Origin: Agrocybe praecox
Taxonomy: Eukaryota; Basidiomycota; Agaricomycetes; Agaricales; Agrocybaceae
Direction: 5' to 3'
Length of the DNA stretch: 64,000 nucleotides
NCBI GenBank assembly: GCA_964017145.1
Contig: OZ024844.1
Location: forward strand, 1,922,001-1,986,000
The notes under the pieces were generated by a model. The model saw nothing but the letters and a program-made list of their open reading frames with translations. It had not been told where the DNA came from and searched no databases. This document shows, one piece after another, positions 1-12,551 of this stretch. The position numbers were made by a program, and so were the translations under genes. Each line of letters opens with the position of its first letter. Position 1 is the stretch's first letter.

Positions 1-1310
1 AAGGTTTTAGAGGTCTGTTTGTTCGAATTATCCAACCTCCGTATGCAAATCTGAACGGTAGTTGATAGGAACGACATCGCATAGATGTTGACTGTCGGCG
101 GACAGATCGCAACCAACCGATGTTTTCTGCTCCAGCAGAAATCGCAACAACAGATATTGATGACGAAAAGGCGCCCCAGAGACATTATTCCATAATTTCT
201 CCGAATATGAATGATATTGGTGCTCAGTCACCAAGTAATGAACATGTCGATCGCATGGCGGGTATCCTTCTCACTTACAACTTTTACGAGAAGGAGTTGG
301 GTATGTCCTATTACCCCGTAAGCATAGAACCTTTTGTGATTTATACCTTATCCCATACAGGTTACGTTCAGGGGATGTCTGATCTTTGTGCACCTCTCTA
401 TATTGTGCTGGCCGGTAACGAAGAATTGACCTTTTGGTGCTTTGTGGAGGTCATGAATAGAATGGTAAGTAATTTGCTCCACATCGAGTCAACAAGTTTT
501 TTAGTCCCGTTAGAAAAAAAACTTCCTGCGAGACCAAAGCGGGATGAAGAAACAATTATCAACACTACAGCAGTTGATCGAAATAATGGACCCGGAACTA
601 TTCAGGCACCTAGGCATGTCTTTCTCCGTCTCAAACAATCGGAATACCACTTACATGACGATGGTCCCTTAACAGAGAAGACCGATTCATTGAATCTATT
701 TTTCTGCTTCCGGTACGCAAGTTTTTGGGTGTACATCTACCAGGTCTAATTCTGGTCTCTCAGATGGGTCCTTATTTCTTTCAAACGGGAATTCCCGTTT
801 GATGACGTTCTTCGCTTGTGGGAAGTTTTGTGGACAGATTATTATACATCAGGATTTGTTCTTTTTGTTGCTTTGGCTGTGCTCGAATCTCATAGAGATA
901 TGATACTTCGCTACCTGGTTGAGGTAAGTAGATCTATCGTCTATAAAACAGAAACCACAAAACTGATTCTGATATTATCTCAGTTCGACGAAATCTTGAA
1001 GGTAAGCGCCGAGAATTGATATCTGCTATCAGCGCTGATGGATGATCCTCGGTCTTTTTAGTACTGCAATGAGCTCAGCATGACAATCGAATTAGACACA
1101 ACGCTTAGCCAGGCCGAAGTTCTTTACCTATCATTTTCTCAGATTGTCGCGGACATCGACCGTCGTAAAGCGGAGCAGAAGAACCCTTCGTCCAGCAGTA
1201 ATCTGCGCAACCGGTCGGGGACGGCATCGGCCAAGTTGGCGTCGACAAATCTTTCTGCTCTGCAACTGTCTGAAGAGCTCCGCGAATTATTGACTAATAA
1301 CAATGTATGA
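1..1310 (+). CDS. TBC-domain Rab GTPase-activating protein, Gyp7/TBC1D15 type (3' part)
   Basis: The gene enters from the left edge and ends at the TGA at 1308-1310. It is spliced: an exon opens after the acceptor AG at 67-68 and carries the TBC arginine-finger motif IDVDCRRT (about 81-104). A later exon carries the glutamine-finger motif YVQGMSD (about 364-384). Further exons read LWEVLWTDYYTSGF, then HFDE-like and NELSMTIELD segments. Both catalytic fingers are present, so this should be an active GAP; Gyp7 relatives act on Ypt7/Rab7-type GTPases in vacuole and endosome traffic (family knowledge). The segment order matches the C-terminal TBC half of the Gyp7/TBC1D15 family. The N-terminal part lies outside the window. 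Confident of family, less so of every exon end. Confidence 0.85.
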
Positions 1311-1683
1311 ACACATCAAGTTGCTTGCCGATATTATGAGAAAGAAAACCTTTGTACATCTTATTAATTTCGTATTGTAAATACTTTCTGTACTATGGGC
1401 GCATCATTTACGCGTAGCCCTAGCGGCGAGCGCAGCACGTTTCCATATTTCCTACAATCTTGTTATTCATCCACCTATGAATCCATTTATTCAAATAATA
1501 TACATGCAGCGCTAATTAACTGTCACAGACAGGACAGCCTTTCTCTAGGCGATGTTGAAGCTTGAAGGTTTTAATCGGTCAGGGACGCTGGTTAATTATT
1601 TAGTAATTTACATCCATACACACCTCGAGGCCGCCAAAGTGACTACCAATTCAAGACTTGGTTCTTTTCTGTCTATTACGTTC
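1311..1683. other. intergenic, 373 bases
   Basis: Between the TBC gene stop and the aprataxin start. It should hold the 3' UTR of the first gene and the promoter of the second. An open frame from 1552 runs in frame into the aprataxin ATG but shows no family resemblance, so I treat it as untranslated. I see no TATA box or other motif I would defend. Confidence 0.5.
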
Positions 1684-2616
1684 ATGTCAAACCCAAACCT
1701 TACCATTCTGCGTACCTACGCGAAGACGGCGCCCGAATCTCTCCCTGCTTCAGTGTTGTTCAAACATTCACCCAAAACAATCACCATCTTCGATGGGTAC
1801 CCCAAATCTATATTTCATTTCCTCGTTCTTCCTCGCGTAGACGGTCACGACGGTGACAGCGCCGCCCAGCAGTGGCCTAAACTGAATGTTCATAAGCTTA
1901 GTAGTCTCCGTGCACTTTTGAATGGGGCAGATAGAGACCAGGCTAAAGAGGTCGTATCTGCCCTGGCGGAAGACGCGAAAGCCGTGAAGAAAGAAATTGA
2001 GCAAGAAATGATTGACCGCTATGGCTTCAAGTGGGACGTGTGGACTGGATTCCATGGGGCACCATCCATGGAGTATGTACGGCTCTTTCGAACGAATTGC
2101 TATTTTGACTATTAATATGCTCTATCTCGCTAGGCATATTCATCTACACGTCCTTTCAGCAGACTTGTGTTCAGAGAAGATGAAGCACAAGAAACACTAT
2201 AATTCATTTCATCCAAATCTCGGTTTTTTCTTGCACATAGAAGAAGTCTTATCTTGGTTCGATGCCGAGCCCAACTTCTACGCGAATCTGGTTAGTAGTT
2301 GGTCAATCATGGACAATAAACTCAAATTCCAAGCTCATCTACTATACAGGTCAAAGACTATAAACCAAGCAAGTATGAACCAATCTTGAAGGAGAAGTTG
2401 GTTTGCTTCCATTGCAATTCAGAGATGAAAAACATGCCTACTCTCAAGGCTCATTTGCAAGAAGAGTGGGACAAGTTAGCCCGCAGAGGGAAGAACAGCG
2501 TCAATCTGAAGCGCAAGCTTGCCGAAAGCGAGAGCAGAGCCAAGAATGAGGACAATGAAGCCCACGCCGATTCAAGTAAAAGGGCAAAGTCTACAGCAGA
2601 TGACACTTCATCGTAA
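1684..2616 (+). CDS. HNT3: aprataxin-like DNA 5'-adenylate hydrolase (HIT domain plus zinc finger)
   Basis: Three exons: 1684-2072, 2134-2290 and 2350-2616. Both introns are GT-AG and keep the frame. The HIT domain starts near residue 10 and the catalytic histidine triad reads HIHLHVLSAD at the start of exon 2. Exon 3 carries a CxxC zinc-finger half (CFHC) followed by HLQEEWD, the C2HE arrangement of aprataxin and yeast Hnt3. The tail is short and rich in lysine and acidic residues, with a KRA stretch that could be a nuclear signal. The family removes AMP left on DNA 5' ends by failed ligation. I chose the ATG at 1684 because family-like sequence begins there. The forkhead-associated domain of animal aprataxin is absent, as is usual in fungi. 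Confidence 0.9.
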
Positions 2617-2728
2617 CAGACATGAGCAAGTCTAAATAGTCCATTGCTTTTCATTCTATACAAAACACATCAATACACCCAGCACAAAATCGAGTCCGTT
2701 CTCTAGTACAAAATCATTCCAAAAAAAA

Positions 2729-4516
2729 TCAGGCTTGCTCAGCCAGCGCATGTGCCGCCTCTGCCTCTGCCTCTGCTTTCAATCTTGCTGCACGGGATTC
2801 CTCAGAGGCCTTCCTGATTGCCCAAGTAAACTCATAGGTTTTCACGGCGTCTATCAGGGTGGCGTAAGCAAATTTGCTTCAATATCAGGCTAAAAAGGAT
2901 AGGACTCACCCTCGTAATTACTGAGGATCTGAGCGCCTTCGGGGTCCTCTTCAATATCTTCAATCGTGTCTATGAAATTGGAAATTTCAGAGAAGAAAGG
3001 ATCGTCATCCCCGAATCGGATCGTAGTCTCGTTATCATCTCCTGGTTTACGAATGTAAAGCACAGGGGATACATATGGGTTTACCAATCTATGCAATTGG
3101 AATGCTCAGGCCCTGTTTGTATATGTGAGAGAAAGAGACACTCACTTCATAGAGTATCCATCGGCGAACACCTCAAATTCACAGCTATAGTTTTTGCCTT
3201 GGAGTGCAACAAGGTGGGTGAAGCTTCCCACAGCTCCATTATCGTACTTCCTGTTGATGGCATCAGTATTGGATATTAGCCGAGCACATACGTCATAGAT
3301 AGTTTACCAAGTAGCAGTAGTGACTCTCGGAACACGCCTTTCAGGGGGAATGACGTTTTCGTCAAACTGAATTTTTGAGAGTTTTCCAGCGTTCTCATCC
3401 CATTCTAGAGAATGAGCTCGAACAGAGGAAATGTCGACCTCGCCACCAAAGTAACGCGACAAATCACAAAAATGAGTTCCTTGTTCGATAATCGGACCAT
3501 AACTTGTCATGAAGATGTTATGATGTTATCGTAGAAGAAGCTTAGATTGAACTAACCTCTTTGCCTTGTCCCACCAATCAGGCTTAGCAATAGATTCGTA
3601 CGCGCATGCATAACGTGCAATTGTGCTCATGACCTGGAGGTTATTTTCATCAAGGATTTTCTTCATCATCTGGACAGCTTTCAGGTAGCGAAGCATGTAA
3701 CTAGAAGAATCGTTACTTTCTAGCCCTCAGAAGCAGGAGAAGCAAGAAAAACATACCCGACTGAGCAAATTGTCCCAGAGTCCGAGATGGCCTTTCCGAC
3801 TTCGAATGCATTGTCAATTTCACTGTCAGGGCCTGTAGCGATCGGTTTCTCTACGAAAATAGGAACACCAGGGATATGCTTGAGAATTTGGACTTCAATG
3901 TCCCTTCCGGACTCGGTGGAGCCACGGAACATGGGAGGGCTACCAACGATAACAGCACGAGGACGATCACGCGGGCTCATATTCCTGACGAAGTCTTCGA
4001 ACGTCTTGAAGACGCGCGTGTCCTGATATGCGGATATTACGAAGGATTCGCACTTCTTCTGGAGAACTGCAGTAGCGCGTTCTATGGCCGGGTCTACAAG
4101 TGCGACGACCTTGAGCCGCGGGCCCAATTTACTAGGGGAAAACTTTAGTAAGGTTGGCAACGAGATGGACTGAAGTCTGTTCTGACTGTTCAAGACGGAA
4201 AGAATGGTTCCAAGGGCCTTCCTCCGATCCTAGGAATAATTGGGTAAAGATATACCGTAAACCATTGAACTATTGAACGAACCGAACATAATGTTTCCGG
4301 CACCGATGAACAAGACATTGAAAGTGTCACCCAAGTTGGCTGAGGTCCTATTGGCGAGGATATTAGAGGCAAACGAGGGCAAGTGAGGAAGAGAACGTAC
4401 ATGCCCATAGGGACAAGCCTAGCAGGGTCAATGGAGGGCCTCCTGGAGCTCAAGCCCTGGCGGTCTGAACCGCGTCTTTCTGAGAGGCGCCTTTCTGAAG
4501 GTCTGCGACTAGACAT
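2729..4516 (-). CDS. Gfo/Idh/MocA-family NAD(P)-dependent oxidoreductase
   Basis: Spliced gene on the minus strand, start at 4516, stop TGA at 2729-2731. After a Ser/Arg-rich N-terminus (repeated RRPSERR-type units) the nucleotide-binding fold begins with FIGAGNIMFGS (GxGxxxxG pattern). It continues through LGPRLKVVALVDPA and VFVEKPIA-like sequence; EKPIA is the hallmark lysine-containing motif of this family. Later exons give EQGTHFCDLSRYFGGEV and a C-terminal FTWAIRKASEES helix ending in an Ala/Glu-rich tail. The last intron appears to be 59 bases, joining NYE to DAVKTYEF. Members are dehydrogenases of sugars and related compounds; the substrate cannot be told from sequence. The Ser/Arg-rich leader is likely disordered and is not a clear targeting signal. 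Confidence 0.85.
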
Positions 4517-4670
4517 GGTGGTGGTAGAAGAAGAGATGGGACGATTATGAAAAAGATTGGAGCAGATATGAAGGAAGATCACATGGGCTCCATGGGATAT
4601 GATTTATTCTCAATGAACGCGCTTTCTATCATCCGCACGTGTGTATTCCAATTATTAGTACAGTCCGCGT

Positions 4671-5022
4671 CTAAGACGATGGCTCTTCCATCACTTTCTG
4701 CTCTTTCTGCTTAAGTTGCTCGCGTCGTCGTTCAGCAGCTTCCAGTCGGTCAGTCATCGCCTTCAGCTCAGCCTTCAGCTTCTCATTCTCCTCCGCCATC
4801 TTCATCACATTTGACGCCCGTTTCTGGATCTTTTCCACTCTGTAATTATTAGATACATCTCGTTTTGGAATAGATCTGCACTCACTCAGCAACGCTGGCT
4901 GGATCCATAAACGATGAGAATTCAAAACTCAGGTCCGCGGTGGGTATTTCGGGCAGATCGACCACTAAGGCACTCTTGTCTTCCTTGATCGTACTAGTAG
5001 AGTCATGATCAGACTTTCCCAT
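4671..5022 (-). CDS. small coiled-coil protein, unrecognised
   Basis: Two exons give about 101 residues. The ATG at 5022 opens MGKSDHDS and the frame runs through DLPEIPTADLSFEF to a GT donor just after SVAE. It continues after a short intron with VEKIQKRASNVMKMAEEN. The C-terminal half is a strongly charged heptad-like helix (ENEKLKAELKAM, then DRLEAAERRREQLK), so a coiled coil is likely. An upstream open frame reaching 5233 is in another frame and is not needed. The gene is divergent from the PIG-Y-like gene with about 209 bases between starts. I do not recognise a family; a structural or adaptor role is only a guess. Confidence 0.6.
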
Positions 5023-5231
5023 CCAGGAAATGCCAGGAGAATATCACAGACCCCGTCCGTTCGTTGTGAGCCTCCTCGAGGGGTGTATCTTCAGATGGAT
5101 GAACTGAACTCATAGCAGTAAAGAAGAAGCAGTTTGAGCTGACAGGAGTCTTACATGACAACGAAGCAGGTCGACAAACAACCGTCGTCACAGTTCCCAG
5201 GCTCATTCCCCCCGCCATCATCCTCACTCTC
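5023..5231. promoter_or_regulatory. shared divergent promoter region
   Basis: About 209 bases separate the start of the coiled-coil gene (minus) from the PIG-Y-like gene (plus), so both promoters must lie here or overlap the neighbouring gene. No TATA box is evident. Inferred from gene arrangement only. Confidence 0.4.
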
Positions 5232-5508
5232 ATGTCCCTAAACCAGGGTCACATCATAATCGCTTTCTCTGTCCTTTTCTTTCTTTTCGCCAGTTATGCT
5301 GTATTCCTCAGTGCTTTTCTTCCGTTGACTGGTATCTGGGTACGCAGTCATGTCCTCAACATACTTCATTTCCAATGTCTTTTTTTAGGCTCTCGACGTT
5401 CTGGCCGAAGACACCCATTACAAGTACTTTATCATCTTACTCGTACCAACAACCTCATACTTCGTTATTGCAAACTGGGTTGGTTGGCAATACTACCGCA
5501 ACTCATGA
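5232..5508 (+). CDS. PIGY: PIG-Y/Eri1-like subunit of GPI N-acetylglucosaminyltransferase
   Basis: Two exons, 5232-5339 and 5389-5508, with a 49-base GT-AG intron, encode 75 residues; human PIG-Y is about 71. The layout matches the family: an N-terminal membrane helix (FSVLFFLFASYAVFLSAF), the LPLTGI turn, a short loop (LAEDTHYKYF), a second hydrophobic helix (LLVPTTSYFVIANWVGW) and a short QYYRNS end. The family is a small ER-membrane subunit of the complex that makes GlcNAc-phosphatidylinositol, the first GPI-anchor intermediate. The yeast counterpart, Eri1, also links the complex to Ras. The gene is easily missed because neither exon is long. A second subunit of the same complex lies at 58.3-59.1 kb. 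Confidence 0.82.
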
Positions 5509-5652
5509 CTACTGCCGGCACTTCCACAATATCGCATAAAATTTATGGCATAGAACATACAACATACAGTGGCATAAACAGGAAAGCAGGACAAACGAAC
5601 AAATAAATACACCAATAAATTAGAGAATCCAAAAACCGTCCTCCAAATCTCA

Positions 5653-8600
5653 TCAAAGATGTCTCGATCGTCGAGGCGGAGGTGCAAAATCTTTCAAAGC
5701 AGTCCACAACCTTCCGCTGCCTTCAGCTCTACTGGGTGCATTCAACCGTGACGGGCTTCTTGACTTCCTGTCAGGCATAGACACTATCGAACGTACGGGG
5801 CTCGGTTGACGAAGAATAGAAGGGGCATACTCAGATCGGGTATTACTCCTTTCTGACCGTGTTTTTGGGCTCATTGCTGTTCGAGACCGTGTCGTAAACG
5901 CTTCCTTCGGGCTCTCCTCTCCGTTCTGACTTTCCTCATACTCAGATTCCTGAGTCCTTCTACGTGGAAACACACTGTTAGAGCCCGAATAGAGCGGTCG
6001 TGAACGCGTAATAGATGACCGGGAAGAGGATGCAGCTGGCAGTCGAAGATATTTGGCGCGCCTGCGGAGTGTAGTTTAGTTGCCATCCCTATTGAATTAA
6101 AACGTTGTACTACTTACGCCACAGCCTTGAGCGTCAACTTGGTTTTATGGGCTTGAGTCCATTTCTCGAAGAATCTCGCTGTATAACAATCATTAGGCGG
6201 TCGAAACCCGTCTACAACGCAAGATAAACTGACCCAGAGTATTGAGCCTGTCAACTTCTCTTGCTTTCTTGGCACGAAGGGCGTTCGGTAGACCGTTTTT
6301 CCACTGTTTGAAGTATCTTGCCTTGACACGGTTGGAATGGAAATGCACCGCAGGTAATGACTGTAAAAGGAGCAAGTGGGTTAATTAACTTGAGATACGA
6401 TAATCAAGGATATTCCTACCCTTGTCTTCGAGAACCAGATGCGGAAGGCATGTGCCATCATTCTTTTTTGATTCTCTAAAATGACTTGATATTCCTGTGG
6501 AAATTTCATTCAACAGAGGAAATCAAAGTTTCAGCAAGTTTCATATCGTACCCGAGGACGTAATTTTTCTTCCTTGAACCTTTCTCGCCATTTCTCCCAA
6601 GCGGTGGTGATGATTACCTGCCGAAGGTGAGCTTCTTTGCGTTGATGGTTAATTCGCCTGTGTTCAGCGGCGCGTTTCGCAGTCAACCAGCGATGGAATG
6701 TTTGTCGCATCAAATCTGGATCCAACCCAATGAGTTACAAAACATGGATAGTGTATTTCAGGCAACTTTACCATCTCGTTTCACCAGCATGTAGTTTTCC
6801 AAAAGGCTTACTTCTTCGGCGTGCTTTCGATGGCACAACTTCCATTTCTGGAACCCAGACCTAGAAACTCTTTAACTATGTCCTTGATATCAGGGAATTA
6901 TAAACTGAATACCTTTGTATAGCAATGTCGTGTTGATGAGCCGTATCCAACTCCCGGGACTTGACTTCAATGACACGATTTGTCCATTTCACCAAAGATT
7001 CGAACAAAGTACGCTGGAGAAAGGCGATCAATATATTGTGAAAAGGAATAGAAAAATACCAACCTTTTCAAGACGTTCTCGTATAATCTGTTCGCACTGT
7101 TTGAGACTTCGCGCTTGTTGAGATCGCTGTCGCCACACTGCATTTGTTATTAGCAAAGGAAGTCCAACAAATGGCAGTGAAGAATCTCACATTGAAAGAT
7201 TTTTTGAGCTTTAGAAGTTTGCCAAAGCCTTAAGCGTTCCTGTCTCTTTCGTTCTTCCATGGCAGCGATCCAGGAGTTCCATATTCTTCTGGTCGCAAAG
7301 AATCTGTCTGCCCATCGAGCTACCTTGGCTGCTTGAGAAGTTTCTTCGCGGCGAACCAGCCACAGCGAGAGCATCTTTGCAAGGAGCCGACAATCGTAGT
7401 GCTTAGCTGCGTAATCACGAGCGTTCTTATGGGTCAGTTGCACTTGACGCCAGCGAGCTAAGGAGTCTGCCACCACTCGCGCATTTGTGCGTTCGAAGAA
7501 GACGGCTGCTTCATCGATCCGGGATTCCTCTTTGATCATCCTTGTCTTCCATTTCGTGAATGCATTTTTTAGAACGGTCGACCCTCTGAACTGGTCATAT
7601 CGTTGCCCCCGCATCCGCGCCCGCCATATTCTGACGATGGCGCGCAGAAGGAGCTCATCTTGACGAGCAACATGTTTCTCGGCTTTTTGATTCAATAGCT
7701 AAGATAGAAGTTATTTGTAAGTTATATAATTGAGAAAGGAATTGGTACTGACTGTGAGACCGGCATAAGCACGCTTCCACTTGAGCATTGCATTTTTTAT
7801 TATCGCATTTTGCCTGATAGTGTCAGCAGTTTGAACTTCATAGCTACAAAATTTATTAGATGGGGAAAGTAAGAATATAGAGTTTAACACAAAACTCACA
7901 AGCGCTTCCGCCACATATCCAAAGCGTTGGCTTGGACTCTGTGCTCGACCCTTTGCGTTATCATCCGTTCGACATGCCGTGAATTTATCTCTTGTTTCCA
8001 CATATCCCAGAAATTCTGCATGGTACGAATGTTTGTCTCCTCGGCAAAGTGATCTGCCATATTATCCATGTCGTCTAATTGTATCAGTTTCGTTTTCCAT
8101 CGAGTTTGATATTTCATTATAATATTTCTCTGGTAATGCCTATCTGCTTGGCAAATAGCTGCTAGTCTTTTCCACTGGATCCATGCGTCTCTCTTGATTC
8201 TTTCTTCTGCTTTGGTCTTGACTAGTTTCATTTTTTGACGCATGTCGTTTCTCCATGCTGCTTGCCGTCTCTGCTTAAGCTTTGTCTGCCATGTGAGAAA
8301 ATGATGCACGATGGTCCGACACTGAAATTGCGCGACTTTCGTGTCTTCGGCAATCTTCTTGGAAGCCAGGTGATTCTGCCAACGTTGCATAAACAACTTG
8401 AGAGTAAGCTTATCCCGAGCTTCTCCAATTTGTTGATGGGTTGTCTTCAGCAGAAGTGAGACATATAAACTGTAATGCGTTGATGAGGATTACTTACCTG
8501 AATCCATGTAAACCCTTGTCTCCATATCTCCCAACATCGTGCTAAAAGTACATCTTCTCTGTACTTGTCAGCAAACTTCTCGTCCTGTTCCAATTTGATA

Positions 8601-9487
8601 TTCTTAAATGCGTCGTCCAGATCCACAGGTTTCTTGTGTTCGATACTGCGTCTCTTGCGTTCTTGAACAGGTAGTGGTAGGTTAGTTAGTTGATTTCCGA
8701 ACTCAGGCCGAGATACATGGTGCAATGAAGCAAGGATTCGCGTTGGAGGAGCAACTGGATTGGTAGATTTATATGAAGGTGGAACCTGGAATGAGGTACC
8801 GCCTTCTTCATCGGATGCGATGGTAGATGTCGCGTACAATGAAGATTTATTTGTTTGAGCGACAGCTGGAAAATTGGATTGAAGGTTATTTATTGGATGT
8901 TGTTCCGCCTTCCGATTAGGATTTGCCATCTTGGATCTGGCGATGCGATCCAAAATAGTAGTAGTTTTCGATGTAAGAGACGGTCGCGTTTTCTTGCCAT
9001 TGTGTTGACGACTGGGAATGATATGGTCTTCTTCTACCTGGAGAGGAAGTTGAAAACCTGATATTGAATGAAAGCTACCAATTGTAGGAGTAGGGGGTGC
9101 CTATTTTTAAAAAAACATATTAACATAAACAGTAGTTTGGGACTGCTTAACACGTACGTCGTCCCCCAATGACTTGACCATTTCCCATTTCTCACCCCAA
9201 TCCTTGCCCTTCAACGTTCCTAGCTTGAGTAATTTTCCATAGTAGACTACCTCTTGCGGATCGAGCCCCCTTTCCTTGAGAACGTCCGAGTAGGCTTTAA
9301 ATATGGTGAAAAATGTCGTAGCAGAAGGCCCCGCGCGACGAATGACAGCGTCGAGAATGTCTATATCCTCATTGGTGAGTTGCTGGAGTTCTGGTGCTAG
9401 TACAACAGATGTCTCTGTCTTAGAGGATATGCTTAGGGGAGCGGGTCTTATTGGAGGAGACGCGCATGTTGGTTGGAATGGACTCAT
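5653..9487 (-). CDS. SFI1: Sfi1-like spindle-pole-body protein with centrin-binding repeats
   Basis: Long multi-exon minus-strand gene from the ATG at 9487 to a stop at 5653. The N-terminal domain (EDIDILDAVIRRAG, then VVYYGKLLKLGTLKGK) matches the conserved start of fungal Sfi1. Most of the rest is tandem helical units of roughly 23-35 residues with a central Trp preceded by Phe/Leu (such as FLTWQTKLKQR, FWDMWKQEI, ALDMWRKR), the Sfi1 centrin-binding repeat. I count at least fifteen Trp-centred units. The C-terminus is disordered and Ser/Arg/Pro-rich with several SPxR-type sites that could be kinase targets. In yeast Sfi1 forms the half-bridge filament with centrin (Cdc31) and controls duplication of the spindle pole body. 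Two in-frame upstream residues make the exact start slightly uncertain. Confidence 0.85.
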
Positions 9488-9708
9488 GCCTATCAGGAAG
9501 CGCGGAAGAGCGTTGAATGCATTATGCCACTGAGTCGGACGCGTCTCATTTATTCCCACGCGTGATCGTGTTAATAAATTTATTCAAGTTCCAATCCAAT
9601 TCAATTGATTTACACTATGATTATTATTATATACAGGTGAGTAAGACAACGTACAGTAAACTAGTTACAGGGATATAATCTATCTACACACATAAAGAAA
9701 TTCATAAA

Positions 9709-12551
9709 TTAGACCCCGGTCCATATACCTGACGAAGACTGCTGGTGAAACACGGCATTAGAAGGAAGGTTCCATTGGGGGACAGACACCTGCTGGTTGG
9801 GAGTTTGCCACTGCATCTGCCAGTCGTCACTAGGAGGTAAGCTGTGTTCAATGGGAGATCCGATTTCTGATACAGGAGGAGATGGTTGTTGCGACGACAC
9901 GGTCCTGATAAAATGTGAAAGACTGAAATCCATACTGAACTGACCGCCGTCTGTTTTATATATATCACGCTGGCCTTGCGAGTAGTCATGTCCCTGGTCA
10001 TCTGAGGAACCTTCCCCATTTTGTATGTCTGGCCACAGGAATCCGTCCTGTGGTGAAACGTCGCGCAGCCCGCCGTGGAAACTGGAATTCCGTGAGTGAC
10101 TGGTCGTCGGTGAACTTGAATCGTCGCAAATGATACCATGATTGTCCATCAATGTGGCCAAAAAACGGGAATATAAAGCAGGCGTGTGTCTCCCGTCGAG
10201 GGCCACAGCATCTGAGCGAAGGACGACTATTAGGCGGGATACTAACTGTATGATTTCACGTTGAGCCTCGACATTTAGCAGTGATGAATATCGAGGACGG
10301 AGAATCTGGCGGAAATAATCAATATATATATTCATCAAATGCGAAAGAAGGATCCCCTTACATTTATCAGGAATGCAGCTGCAAAGGTGACATATAAAAA
10401 GTTCGCTTCCATGGCATAGCGCATGAACCCAGTTGGGTACAAATTTTCCAGGGTTATTTGTAACACAGACCGCGCTGCGTCTATACATTTTACGAAAATT
10501 TCTGAGTCTGGTCTAAGGTTTTCCGCTTTCATTTGTTGAAAAGGGACGGCGAGCACGCATAATCTGAGATATGCAGAGATTCTGAGGGGTGTGATTAGGG
10601 AAATACGATTTGGATGGTCAAGTAATTTGCTTACAACTGAGATGTGTTGCTGCGGTAATTGCAAATTGGCAATGCTATAGATCCAAGTTGGTATGAATAT
10701 TCGATAGTGAAACAAATTTGCTCACGAAGGTATAGATATTCTTCGTTGTATATACCTTTCCATATGTTCATTTCATAAGCCAAGATTCCTTCAGTCTCTA
10801 TCGCGGCCGCGACAATGTTCTCTGTCTGAATCGATATATGAGGATTGATATCCAGGCTGGGCGTGCAAACTGGGCTCACCTGATCGCCTTCACGAGGTTC
10901 GTCAGGTTTTATATACTTTCTCCACTTGGCCATATGGATTATCAGCTGTACGTACGCACACAAATGCACATCAAAAGCCGTGTTAAGAGGGGACGTCCTA
11001 TACCAGTCGCGCGAGTTGCGAGCAAGATAGTCGTCCAAGCGCAGCATAGGAAGCTTCCCAAATTGTATAGCATGTGATCCATCCACACAGTAGCAGTTAA
11101 GCCATGTTCTCATTCGATTAAGGGCTTCGCGAGTGTCGCATGTTGGCGGAGGAGGTTGATTTAGCTCCAACTCTATGGCCATCCTAAAATAAAACAAAAT
11201 TTGAGTATATATTTCACTCCAGATGGTGGGTGCGATAGCGTACCTTATAGCTACCCCCATCAGGAGCCAACTTTTATCTTCCACCCACTTCTTCTTCGGC
11301 ACAGGATAAACGGCCATGATGAGGTATGCCTGACACACATCGATACTTCGATGCCCTTCCACTAATCCCTTACCAGCACAGTCCCTAGCAAACTCCATGG
11401 CCAAAGTATATAGCTTGGGTCTAGCAGAGTAGAAGCGTGATGCCACTGCACAAACTAGTAGCCTTGAGAAGCCGGAAACAAGAACTTGTCCAATAGTACT
11501 CACCAACGGTGAACAGAAAGGGTGATGTTCTGATTAATCTTTCCGGGGTGTGATAATTCTGATCGAGGAGGGAAAAGTATGGCTAGAACAGCGTACATGT
11601 TAAAAGCGATCTACTCGGATGAAGAACAATGACATACATTGACACGACTGAAGTAGCTGATGCATAAATAGAAGGTATCAGCTCATACGCACGACGCGAC
11701 TTGATATAAATAGAACAACGAACATGGAAAACAATTCTTGTATATCTTCGGGATATAGTACACAATGCTTGACTATCTCTGGAGCAACTAGTATGTGTGA
11801 CCCAGAACCTAATGTCTACTATCAGGATTATGGATAGGGCTCCAATGACAGACAACGAACCTGAGAAGTGTGAGGTAACGGCAGCTTCAGGAGACTTTCC
11901 CTTATACATCCATTTGTAATTTTGCTGGTTATTCATGGAATCTGATCCCGAGATAGTGATTAGAGGTAATTCAAGTGCTAAAAGGTAGACGGAAACGCAC
12001 CACCGGACGCAGAAACTCTAGATGCCCATTGGTGAAACTTCTGTTCAGCAACTCGTTGGTCATACTGGACTAGCAGCTCCTGAATGTGCAAGTCTTGCTC
12101 ATGGGACCTTTCTTGAAGTTGTTCGTGTGTACTGGCACCGAAGGTTCCGGTTCATGTTTCTTTTCGAAGATTCAATAAGCAAGAGATGCTCACTCAGCTG
12201 GTTTTCTCTTCTTCCTTTCACGCGGACGGCACGGAAGGTTTTTCGTTTGACACCGGCGACATTTTTTCTCGCCGGGAACGAATTCACATCTGACCTGAGC
12301 GAATATTAGAGACCGGAAAAGACGCGAAGAAAATATGATAGTATCGAACCTTGACTGATTTACAATCAACACATGCACCAGAACTAAGCCTTTATGTCAG
12401 TTTGATGTAATTGGGGTCCAGAAAACGGAAAGACAGACGGTTTTTTTGTTGTTGAACGAGTGCGTTGAAGGTCAGTATCTGGGACATTGACATCCATGCT
12501 GTCGTTATCGCCATCGCTGGAGAAATGGAAACTTCGCGGACTTGAAGGCAT
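9709..12551 (-). CDS. Zn(II)2Cys6 fungal transcription factor
   Basis: Minus-strand multi-exon gene. The first coding exon (ATG at 12551) is a Ser-rich leader. The DNA-binding domain is split by an intron after CVDCKSVK and resumes VRCEFVPGEKKCRRCQ. The six cysteines follow CX2CX6CX8CX2CX6C, and a basic RERKKRK stretch follows directly. The middle exons resemble the fungal-specific transcription-factor domain (for example DVCQAYLIMAVYPVP, NRMRTWLNCYCVDG, WRKYIKP). The C-terminus is rich in Ser, Pro, Gln and ends SSSGIWTGV. Target genes are unknown and the neighbours give no pathway hint. An earlier ATG at 12602 is in frame, so the N-terminus may be 17 residues longer. Confidence 0.85.

Noticed and set aside
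5009..5233. Minus-strand frame starting at 5233 and overlapping the PIG-Y ATG
   Set aside because: It is not in frame with the coiled-coil gene; the ATG at 5022 opens the right frame directly, so the upstream frame is not needed.
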